NCBI GenBank assembly: GCA_036874045.1
Contig: CM072335.1
Location: forward strand, 23,505,501 to 23,569,500
Source: Cymodocea nodosa
Taxonomy: Eukaryota; Streptophyta; Magnoliopsida; Alismatales; Cymodoceaceae
DNA length: 64,000 bases
Reading direction: 5' to 3'
The position numbers and the translations under genes were made by a program. The notes beneath the pieces are model-generated. The model saw only the letters and a list, made by a program, of their open reading frames with translations. It did not search any database and was not told where the DNA came from. Within the stretch, counting starts at the first letter, position 1, and every line of letters starts with the position of its first letter. Shown one piece after another: positions 1 to 11,700 of the stretch.

Positions 1-255
1 ACTGTGTATCCTGAGCTGAATTACTCAAATCATAATTCAACGACCAAGAATATCTTCATGATTTAAGAAATTACACCTGATCCAGACCCACCATAACATA
101 AATTATAGGTAGCCTGCCTATGGAATGGGCTAGAAGTTACTGTCCACAGAGAAGTGTATACAACAAACAAGGTGAAAAATAATTAATCAGACATGAATTA
201 TTTCCACAAATTATGAAGTAATCTTGTTTTCTTATAGTAATTGTCAGATGCATAC

Positions 256-1000
256 TTCAAACATGATACTGATGACCTCAGCACCGTGACTTTCAGGATC
301 ATATGCACCTTGGGAAATCCTTGCGTTGATTTCTTGTAGATGTTCTGTCAACCTTTCTTCATCAAGACGTTGCAAAGTTTTTAGAAGAGGTCCAACTGTC
401 TCAAGCTCATATTCCACAGAGTAAGTCTCCTGGGCTTGATGGTGCAAACAGATGCACTGTGTGCACTGGCGAAATTCTCTGGAAACCCGTCTCCATACAA
501 GTTTGAGAGGCGAGTCAGGTTTCTCGTCTTTATAGTAGCTATAAAATGTCTCCAAAAGGGGTCCCATCAGATCCCAAAATCCACACCAAAGATGAGTTTC
601 CACTGGAGAACCGTTCAAGAAGTGGAAAGCATCCGAAAACCTGCGCCAAAAGGAAAGTTAACAAAAATGGATCGATCCACTGCATGAGTAGTGCACGACA
701 ATCCTAGCTGAGAATGTGTACCGATTGTAGCCTGTAATGTTGTTTCTTTCTTCCTCTTATATTTTTGTTTACCATTTCGTCCATTCCACATACGATTATT
801 TGATATGAAACCAAGAGCACAAAGAAATCGACTTAGACAATGGAAGAAAGTGGGATTTTTTACCATTTTTCCTTCATCCGTTGAATCGTCCGTTGTTTGG
901 AAGGGAACGAACTGCCCTCGTCTTGGTCGTCTTCCTCTTCCTCGATCCCTTTCCATCGTTGCAAGAGATCTTCTCTGTTGCTATACCGTCTCCTCTCCAT
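256..1000 (-). CDS. Sen1-like superfamily 1 RNA helicase, N-terminal exons (partial)
   Basis: Two coding exons, 1000-864 and 640-256, encode the first 174 residues; the rest lies beyond the left edge. The start is the ATG at 1000, giving MERRRYSNREDLLQRWKGIE followed by an acidic EEEEDDQDE stretch, as expected for plant Sen1-type helicases, whose N-termini read roughly LLDRWRGIEEEE. Exon 1 ends in phase 2 at a GTAAAA donor. Exon 2 follows a pyrimidine-rich tract ending GCGCAG and restores a Trp codon across the junction. Exon 2 carries the family landmarks GPLLETFYSY, QCTQCICLHHQAQE, VGPLLKTLQRLDEER and AEVISIMFE. It ends at a GTATGC donor (255-250) in phase 0. The helicase motifs themselves are not in the window. 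Known members unwind RNA or RNA:DNA hybrids and act in transcription termination; that role is inferred from family only. Confidence is high for family and moderate for the exact start. Confidence 0.85.
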
Positions 1001-1107
1001 GGATGATGATATCAAACCTTCGGCCCGCTATATTCTAGCCATTCCTCGGCTCTAGGTATTTTTTCTTACTGCCTTTCCGTCTCGTTCTCGAGCGCCAAGC
1101 GAGGGAT

Positions 1108-1122
1108 GATTTATAAATATGT
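1108..1122 (-). promoter_or_regulatory. Candidate TATA box of the Sen1-like gene
   Basis: Read on the minus strand, ATATTTATAAATC lies about 110 bases upstream of the Sen1-like ATG at 1000, a plausible core-promoter position. It is a motif match only. Confidence 0.35.
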
Positions 1123-2715
1123 GGCTCGACCCGTGGATTTACAAATATGCCCTCCAAGGGGGGAAAAATAAGCACGTAAATTTTTTTACCCTTCACAAAG
1201 ACCATACCATATGCATCTGTCGATTTCAATATGATTTGTTCACTAATATAATATAATTTTTTAGATGATGCTAATTACTATTTGGTAAAATTAAGTTATG
1301 TTAATATCATCTGATATAAGTATGTAAATTAATACGGCATAAGTATATTTCTTTAAAATTGATATAGCGTTCGTTTATAGAAAGGTACGTTTAAAATATT
1401 TATACAACTTGTTGATACTAATTTTGATACACTAAAATACAGAATAAATTATTAAAATTTAATATAATTTTTAAAAATAACATGTCACTTTACAAATGCA
1501 ACCTGTTAATTCTGTAATTTAATATACTAAAAGATATAAACTAACACGATCAAATCATGTCGTTATTTAGCATGATATAAATAACCCATAGACCATAGGT
1601 TATCTCTAATTCACTTTCTTTGTCTTTTAGCACAATATGACTTAATATAATTTTAGACAAACATAATGTCAAATGTTAACGTAGCCTGGTGGACATCTCT
1701 AGCGTCCCTTTGCTTCCTTTTCTTTTGTGGTCACATTTTCATTTTTCATTAAATAGTTGTTATGATTATGTTTCTCTTTTTTCTTATAGCGATCATATGG
1801 ATTGTGGGTTTATATCGCATGTCATAAAATCAATAAAATTTGGCAGGTTAACATTTATTTTATCTTTTTAATTTATGTCGAGGGAAGGTGATTACATCGC
1901 GCATCATTTGACTTATTAGTTTGATTAGATGAAAAGGGAGGAGAGTGAGTTTGATTGTGGATTCTAAAGTCTAGACTCTAACTTTAGTAACTGTGAGTTC
2001 TTTTATAATTGAAATTAAATATTTTCTCCTTTTTCATAAAATCAAATAAATTTGCATTTTATTTGATAAATCGGTTATCAACTTTTGTTTGACCTTGTCG
2101 CACACTCGTGATTAATTAAGGCATTCACATCATAAACGATAAGTATATTATGGGACCTAGACTTTCGTATCGTTACCTGGAGATTCAGCTAATGCTTCTT
2201 AGTAGAAATATTCCAGCATGTCACAAAAACTCTTTGGATCATTTTATTTCAAGTTAACGTTAAGCAAGCTTGGAATACACATCTACACCTAATTTGGGAT
2301 TAAGGGTGGCACAAAAGGGTCAACAAGTCGGATTTGTGTCCAATACTTTTATGGCCTTGACTAAATTAATTTCAACCCAAGCAGGTTAAAAATACTAACT
2401 TAAATTCACTTCTTTATAACTGGATCGATCCATTTAATTTGTTTATGTACTTAAATGAGATACTCGTGTGGCTCAAAACTCGTTTAACTTGTTTAAATTA
2501 TTACATACTATAAAAATCATATAACTAGCCAAAATATGTGATATCATATGATATATCATAGGGTTATTCTTTTGCCAAACATTGACATCTTTGACAATTT
2601 GTCCGAAAGTAAATTCTAATTTTCTATTTGTTGATTTTTCATTATATACAAATAGATCACAGTAGCTATCCTTTGACTTTTTATTCTAAATTTAACGTGA
2701 AGACTAGGTTGTGAT
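1123..2715. other. Intergenic, Sen1-like gene to pseudouridine synthase stop
   Basis: About 1.6 kb of AT-rich DNA between two same-strand genes. It holds the upstream region of the Sen1-like gene and the 3' flank of the pseudouridine synthase. I see no coding exon, RNA gene or clear repeat family in it. Confidence 0.5.
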
Positions 2716-5700
2716 CTAAATCAAGTAAGATGACATGAGATTCCAACTGATTTTCATGTGGGAAGGCATTGGCGCCACAAGGTGTAGGAGGTCTGGTTTG
2801 TTTCCAAGTTCTGGTTCGCCTGAGCTGCTGAAAAACTTGGCTACGTTGGGGAGCACAATCTCCCTACAGTGGAGATGGAGCAGAGGAACCTTGGACAGGA
2901 CACTTCCCTTCTGGACTGGTAAGCGTTCTGGCCTACGTAGCCTGTAGGGTTCTCCAGAAAATGGCTCGTAATCTACGTGAGGCATCTGTGCCCATCTTCG
3001 GTGCACGTGCCACCCATATTTGTAGTCCCCGACGATAGGAGTACCTAATGCCTCTGCACAATGTACTCGAAGCTGCAACAATCATTTTACAAAGATAAAT
3101 GGTTAAATTAGGTGTTCGATGATAGGATGCGTAAGTACTTGATGTAATATAAGTAGCACAATCATGGCTCAAATGGAAATACAGGCCAGTTTATCTAGAG
3201 ACGCCTTTAAAAGACTTCTCTAGATGTTCTTGTATTTTCTCATAAATGCATAAGAACATAGAAACAATTGTAGGAATTAATTTATTAGATGACAAGAGAC
3301 AATAATCTGATGAAAATATAACACAACATAGAAGTATAGTTACAAGGGCAAGAAATCAGTAGTAGTAGGATCTGAATTACAAATTGCATACAACTTTTTA
3401 TAGACCTCCAGCTTAGGAATGACTTGTTCAAAGGCCATGTACAACCCTAGAATGCATATTTTACCATCCTTGCATCCAGTAGGAGGAGATGTGGATTTCA
3501 TAATACTGTATGTTTTAGAACCTTGGCGACACCATGCGAGAGAAGATTGGCATCAACTAATGAAAATGAATTGATCTATATCAAATGCATCTTGTGAAAG
3601 CCTATAATAGTGCAAAGCTTCCACAAACTAGAACATCTTGTACGTAGAAAACATATGTAAAAACAATACTAGTCCCGCACCATTAGTGTACGTGTCTGCT
3701 TTAAAGGATACCTGATGCTTGCAACCAGTGAGAGGACGAAGCTCAACCCAAGAGCATCCGTTTATAGTAGGCCCCATTACTCTATATTCGGTAACAGCTT
3801 TTTGAGAACCATCTATGCCCGACTGATGAGCTAATACAACCATTTCTGTTTTCCCTTCATTGAGAAAAACCTAAAACAGAGAGACAATTCATGGAAATTG
3901 GATTATATCAGGTGACGGGTGTTTAAGAAAGCATGGCATGAATATAAATTTTGAATACTCCACACAACCACTAGACTCTTCAGCCTTGCCTTTTTTGGGG
4001 TGTGGGGTTGAACAGGGATGGGATACCTTTGAAAGTGGGGCAGATATAACACCTTCTCTTTCTTTAGGAGAGCCTATAACCAACGCCCAGTATTGCTGAG
4101 AAGTTGCCTCACAAGCTTCATTCCAAGCCTAGAGATTTGTCAGTCCACTAGCAAATTAAATTTGCTAATAATAAAAAAAGGCAACTAGAAAGGTTATTTA
4201 CTATTTCAAAAAGAGGTATGCAAAAGTTCTGCAAAACTGTTCCCTCTCACTACAACAAATTAAGATTTTGTTTTCAAAACGAGATTGTTTTGCTTTTAAG
4301 ACCCATAGAAAGTCCTTTTAGATCAACATTTCTTTATGCTTGACATCCACAAAGAGAAGAGGAAAAAAGTACACAAAAATGTAATCTCAGAAAAAGGATG
4401 TTGGAAGCTACCTTTTCTGTTTCAAGTTTTGTTTCCGTAAAAACTCCAATTTATAATTTATCCTTCAGTCTTTGAATGCATTGTACTAGTAAAAAAATTT
4501 GCCTAAAGTAAGACAGCTTCGAAGCTTGTTCATAACTTTCCTAGTTTTGTAAAGGTAAATGACAACAGAAAACTAAATGAAGAAGCACACGTTCAAAAAT
4601 TATTTTGATACTTAGGCATCATGTTGCCTTTGTTTCAATATGAATAGCTGTCCATGCTGCTACAGCATGATCCTCTCTGCAAAAGAATATCTAGAATTTA
4701 ATAAATTTAATAAAGTTGCTAATTGCTACAACCAGACACGTCAAAGTCTTTGGCATAAACATGCACATAAACCATCTAACATGACAAATTTAAGTAAGTT
4801 TTATCGTGGGATCTTACACCACATGTCAGCATGTGAATGGGTTTCCATCCATGCTTTGCCACCAAAAGGCTATTGCAGACGGAACCTAAATTAAACAGAT
4901 TTCATCAATTTGAGTTCTTCAAAAACCTACGGGCACCCTGACATAGGTATGGAAGAGTAGAAACGTATTATTTATGACTGACAAATAGAACAGAACTAAT
5001 TAGTTTATGTAAAAATGACTTGAGTATATAATATATATACTATTTCTGGAAGGAATAAATGGACCAGCATTTATTGGCTGACGTTTCAGGTTTTCAGCAC
5101 TTTAGTGAAGTTGGCTGGAAATAAAAGGACTGTTACAGTTTAGGAATTTAAGTGGCTGGAAATAAAAGGATTGTTACAATTCAAGAATTTAAGAGGCTAA
5201 AAATAAAAGGATTGTTACAACATTAATTGGAAATAAATTTTCAATTAGTGTAGCCTTCTTCCATTGCCCATATAAGGGGAGGCAATTTAGGAGCTAAAGA
5301 GAGCAGATTCATGCCCTCCTTACAGTTCTGTCCTGAACTTCCATCATGTTCCAATCAATGTGCCAACTTCTGTAGGAAGTTGTTTCATCTCTGAAGAATT
5401 TTGCTGCTGTTCTGTGGTATCGGATCTCCATTTCTATACAAGAGTTTAACTCTTGATCTGAGCTATACTCTCTCCCAGAAATTAGTAAAACTACCTGCCC
5501 TGCTTATGGATATAGCCCTTTTGGGTGAACCACGTAAAATTGTTTGTGTTGTGGCTTGATCTTCTACTTTATTTTCTTGCTAATCCAATCTCCAAAATTT
5601 TTAACAATTTACAAGTATTTATCAGTTTGGTTCTTAATTTCTAGAACCATTAAAAATATGGTTTAGCTGAACTAAACACACACACATGTATGTGTAAAAG

Positions 5701-8700
5701 TTCATTTGCATTTCTTAAAGATTGGCCTAGTACATTGAATCTTAATCCAACGGTTACCCACAAAACAATCTATATGCCACTAGCGACTGTCACTTGAAAG
5801 TAAGAAATTTCAAATTTCTTTTAAAATTTCATTTAGATATGCTAATTAATTGATGTAGTCTCACTTGGTTTCCTAAAATAATTATATTTCTATTTTAAAA
5901 TTACATGTCATAATATTTAATTCTTATGTACTTTATTTTTCTAAAGAAATTTGAAATAATTTTTTTGCATTTTATAATTTATGGTGATTTTTGTTGCAAA
6001 CAAATCTATACACAAACACACAAAGAGAGTTTAACAAACATTACTACACATAAAACATTAAATCATAAAACAAATTGATTTCAACCATTAATGACATGAG
6101 TGGAAGAATCATAGGGACTATTTGACAAAGTGGAGAGAATGTTTGTTGACAATCAGAAGAGACATGAAGATTCAAGGTGCAGTTCTTTTACTTGTTTGTT
6201 CCCATTGGAGATCTACTACTTTGGAGGGTTGTGAGGAGGGGTGACAGCTTGATTCCAACCTTTGCAAAGGATGTGAAGCATCCTTTCTAGTGGAAAAAAA
6301 ACATCTAAGATAAGGAGAACTCCAAAGACTAAATTGGTGAGAAGATCAATCTTGTTTATGTGTTTTTTCTTCATTTTGTGTTTTTTTCTTGATGTATGTA
6401 AAGACTAACGAATTTTCATTAGTTATAATGTTATTTTTATTTTTATTTGAATGTGTGAATAATCTCCTTTTGTGATTTATGATTTTATAGTGTTTATATT
6501 GTGAATAGGTGCAAATAGTTGTGAATGACTTGTACAGATTTCTGTCTCTTCTGTTTTTAGAATTAGGGTTTATATGCTTTGTTCGTATCTCGAGTTTTTC
6601 TTACTGTTTTTCATCGATTCTTAAGTCATTTTTGTAGAAAAATAAAAGACGATTCTTACTGCTGTAAACTTTATGGAAAGTCATTCTATCAATTTTTCTT
6701 AGTAGTAAAACGAGTCTTCGTTCAAAGTCCTTTGATTTGGCAAGATTTCATGAAGTTTTGACTGAATTACGATTTTTACACCAAATGTGCGATTTTGGAA
6801 AATTTCTAGAACGGTTCTGCGCCCTTTTAGTAAATCTATTATTTCTAGAATTCTATAATGAGTTAGTCTACGAAATTATTTCCATTTCAAAGAAAACTCG
6901 AGGATCTTTCCAACCAATATTTTATCTAGATTTTTGAATATCCAGGCTGGAGGAAAAGAGAGTTAGAAATTAAGTTTCATTTTTGTGATTTCAAGGCCAA
7001 AACTCATTAATTTGCTTAGGGTTAACCTTAGGAACTTATTGGATTTTGGACGGTATTTGAACTTTTCATTGTATTTATGTAATTTTTACCTATTAAGCTG
7101 TAATTAGAGTTTTACTTATGACTATAATGATATGAATGTTTTGCTAAACAATTATTTTTATGAATTCAACTAAGACAAGCTTCTTGTAGATCGACCTGTT
7201 CTTGCATATGCTTAATACAATAGGTACCGTATACTTGCGGTTTATAAATGTAAAATTTAAGTTTTTCGTGTATTTAATTGAATAACAACAAATTGCCTTA
7301 CAAGTTTTTGGCACCGTTGCCAAGGAGCTTAGTGTGCTAAAATGAAATTTTTGGATTTGGGTTTAGTTCTGCATTTCTTTGTTTTAAGGTTTTCATTAAG
7401 TCCTTGTTTTTGTAGATCTTACTTATCTTGAAAATGTGGGGTGATATGTCAAATGGCCATTTTATATGTTTATTTCACATTTAAAAAAAAAATGTTTTTC
7501 TCCCATTTTGTCACATGTATGTACTTGAAATTCAAACGGTGGCAAACTATAGATGATTCTATGATTATCTTGAATGGCCTAAAATTTTAGTAAGAAAACA
7601 GAATGCGCAGTCTGTTCTTCTTAAAATATGCTATTGTTAAAGATTTGAGATGATTTTTCCTGAAAAGTTTGGTTTTAGATGTTTCTTTTAAGTTCTTGCA
7701 CATAAAATTTGGAGATATTGTTTAATAGATCAAATTCATTAAAGCCATACCATATTATGAGTTCTCTATTTTACTGTTGCATTATTTAATCTGTAATAGT
7801 CTTAAATCTGCTATCATTATAACACCTAGAAGTTTATTTTGTGCCCATATTGTGAAACTACATGATTTTACCTTTCTGAAATGAGCTTTCATGTTTGATT
7901 TGAATATGTGTAGTTCAAGTTATAAGTTTTCTAAGATAATGGTGTTTGGATGAATTTTTGTTAAAAAATTGTATTGAAAATCTAAGTTCAGATTTAAATT
8001 ACTACAATTTTGGAATAGAAAATTTTTCTTTATTACTTGCATGTTAAAGTATGATGAATCAGTTTTCCAACATATGTTTAAAAGTAAATTTTGAATGTCT
8101 AAATCTTAAGTTATGATCTATTGAAGTTGGAGTGGTAAAATTGAATTCTGCATTGTAAGAAGTTGCAAAACTACATGACATATCTTCATGAATGCTTATC
8201 TTTGTTAACATGTTAAGTGCTAAATCATGTTGGAAATTACCTAAATTTTTTTTTTTAAAAAGTACTGTCATGTGTTGAATTTTCTATTACAAGTTCTAAA
8301 TGTGGTTCATGGAATCAATGAATGCACCTTGTTTTAATTAAAATTGATATACCATTGGGTTCTTAGTATGCTCAATCTACCATCATAGCATTATACTTCT
8401 TTTTTTTTCACCACATAGACTCAAAATTATGTGAGCATTTAGAAAATATGACAGATGAAAATTTCACTCTTGAATTGAATATTTGAAAAAGTAGAAGAAA
8501 TATATAAACATGTTGTTGAGTAATTTCAAGCATTTATGTGTAATTGAGATTTCACTATATAAGTATGTTGTTTTTGGGGTGATGGACAATCATTTTATTG
8601 CAACTACAAGTTAACCTTTGCATGGGAATTTCTACATTTTGAATTAAATGTTAAAAGTACTTTAGTTTTATCTTGCAAATAGATTATGTGACTTTCTTTT

Positions 8701-11700
8701 TCTTATACACTTATTGTGTAGAAAGAAGATATCTTACTTTTTAAAATGAGATAAAGCAGGTATGAGAGAAGAAGAAACACAAGCTTGTTAAATTTTACCT
8801 ACAGGTGCTTACCTTGACAACAAACAAATGATAGGAATGTAGCTTTAAAATTTTGAAGTATTCAAGCAATTGTTCCACCACCACATGTTTCTTTTCATTT
8901 TATTCTCATTTCTTTTTGTTAATTTAGTATGTTAGTTTTCTTTTGCTTTTGAATGTAGTATGTTCCCTAGTTTTAGTAGAATTTTATTTCCTTGTGTTTT
9001 AAGTGACTTAGGCTCATACCCCTATCTTATGGTATATTTAATTATCAGGTATATTGTATATCCTTTTGTATTAAGAGATATAATGAGAAGGTTGTGAGGT
9101 GACTTAGTTTACTTAAATCATTCATCTTAATGTATTATCTTTAATTATTGTTTAAATTAAAAATAATGAATAATAATAAATGTTGAAGAGAACATTAATG
9201 CCATTTTCAAAGTCATTATTTCAGCATTACCAAGTTTTTGCATATAGTTGTATATTCTTCACCACCATGTGAACTTATTGCAATATTTAAGTGTGGGGGT
9301 GCAAGCTTCTTGTATTTGTGTAAACTTCTTGATGCATGCTTACTTTTATATCTAGAGTAAAATTTTCATAACATTTAACTACTTACCTGTTATGATCAAG
9401 GATAATGAATATGAGATTTAATATTTTTCTGAGTTATACACACCTTATATTTTAATATGGAACTTGAATTTTTTTACTTGGATGTGTATGAATTTTTTTT
9501 TTAAAAAAAAAACAATTGCAAGGGTTGTCATTTGCATATATTTTTAATTTGAAAGTTTGTGTTCCTTTCACTTAAGTTTTATTTTCTTTCATTTTTATTA
9601 TATTAATGAGGCTAGTGGTGAAGTTCAACTTTGTTTTTGAATGTATTATTAATGTATAATATTTATGACCTAAGCTTTGTGATATGACTTTCATAAGTTT
9701 TTTTGTGTGCTATTGCTCAAATAGGCATGTTCATACATTCATGTGGTCATTTATTATGATGCATAAGTTAAACTTATATTTGCTACGAACTCACCATTAA
9801 AAAAAAAAAAAAATTCTCTTTGTTTCTATATTAATTGTTCTTTTCTATTATTTAGTATATATAGATTTTCCTCTATTAGATATATCTCACGTGTTTGTTA
9901 GTGTTTTAGTTTTTTTTGTGGTGTGACAAGAAAGGTACACATTTTTAAATCTCCTTCTATTATATTGCATATGAGTTAAAATTGCAGTACACATCATTCT
10001 TTTGAATATGATACTTAATCTCTATTTCATGTTCTTGAGGATGATACATTTTCTACTATCTACATGTGTTTCACACATTAAGGGAGCTACAATTTACTAC
10101 TTGCCATTATTCTTTCTTTCTTTATATTTCTTTTTATCCTCTACATGCATAACATTGCCATGCTTGAATGCTATCTTTAGATTCACTGAGGACAATACAT
10201 CATTTAAGTGTGGGGGTTTGGCATGTAAATTGTTTTTGTTATTTTTACTATATTTTCATGTATTTTTCGTGATGTTAGTAAATTTTCATGTGTTATATGT
10301 TGTATTTTGATTAAACCTTAGTGATGAGATTTTGAAACTCAAGAAATGCTATTAGGATTTATAGGTTTACCCCTGATTTCTTTTTGAGTAGACTCCAAAA
10401 CCTAAAAGTGTGGACCTAATTATATGTTCTTTAGAGAAAGATGAGTCCCATGTTAGTAGTGTTTTAAGTGAGTCTTCTTTATCATTGGGATTAATGTCTT
10501 GTTTATTTACACTCTTTTGAGTGATCCCAAGCTGAGTGCCACTACAAAGAGGTTTACATCTTATGTAACCTTAAAGTGAAATTATTTTTTGGATACTCCC
10601 AAACTTCTATGAGATTTTGAAGGAGAGGTTTAGGAAAACATCAAAGTTATCACATATAGCATGCTAAGGAGTTTCTTGGGATGGATTTAAGTCTTAGAGG
10701 AATAAGGTATTTTCTATACCATTTGTTGAAAAATAAATAAATAAATAAGAGAAAAAAAAAATTTGAAAAGAAGAAGAAGAAAAGCTATAAAAGAAAAAAA
10801 AAACAAAGAGAATAAAAATAAGAGCTTTCAATATAGAAAAGTAGGGCTTGGAGCCAATTGAGATATGATGAAGTAATGGACTTTCTCGAGTGTTTAGCTT
10901 TCCCTTTATTTTCTTGAGTGTGGGTTGATTAGCACGCTATATTGTTGATACTTTGGTTGTTTATTCTATATATTTTTTCAACTTATCTCGTTGGAAGAGA
11001 GGGAGCTCTAGCACTAGTCTACACTTTAATTTGTTATTGATTATATTTGAGTACTTAGTTTCCTATGATTAGTAAGGGTGAGTTTTCTTTTGTATCAAGG
11101 TAGATGGTCTTTTTGATGGGGTGACTCCTCATGCATTCTAATGTGGGCTTGTTGGATTCTAAAGAACTAATGAGTTTTCTTTTCTATTAAGCAACCATTG
11201 TGTCTATTGACCTTAATAGCATCATTGAGCCTAATCATTTCTTACTTGGGTCAAATCTTTGTTTTTGTTATTTGCTTATGTTTTGTATTTGTAATGTTCT
11301 TTTCTTATTTGTGTTTGTTTTATTTTTATGTTGATTTGGACTTTGTGGGTATATCTGTTGAAAACCCTCTGGAGACAAAACTTCGCCACTAGGATGACTT
11401 AGGGGTTTAATGACTTGTTGCATATGCTAAATGCAACCGTGATTCCTACAAAAGTAAGTTAGGATTTCTATTTTAGTTGTTTTTATTTGTGTTTTTAATA
11501 TGAACTTTTAATTACTTGTCATACTAGTCATTTCCTATTTTTCTAGACTTGAATATTTACTAGGGACAAGCAAAGTTTCAGTGTGGAGGTATTTGTGAGT
11601 AAAATTATGTTAATTTATATAAGATTATTCATGCTTATTAGAGCTTAAATGATACATAATGCATGTTTATAATTGAAATACCATCACTTTGGCATTTATA

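Noticed and set aside
615-956. Open frame of 113 codons on the minus strand (MERDRGRGRRP...)
   Set aside because: It is another frame across exon 1, the intron and exon 2 of the Sen1-like gene. The true frame is fixed by the family motif RWKGIEEEE and the spliced Trp codon.
4640-4894. Possible extra exon near 4640-4890 in intron 6 of the synthase
   Set aside because: A splice-like TTTTGCAG on the minus strand is followed by a short frame ending in a stop. The homologous protein is already continuous from 21406 to 4128 without it.
10002-11392. Hydrophobic open frames in the retroelement (10002-10310, 11198-11392) and their inverted copies
   Set aside because: They are repeated only because the DNA is duplicated. 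Composition is AT-driven and no domain, start context or conservation beyond the DNA itself is visible.
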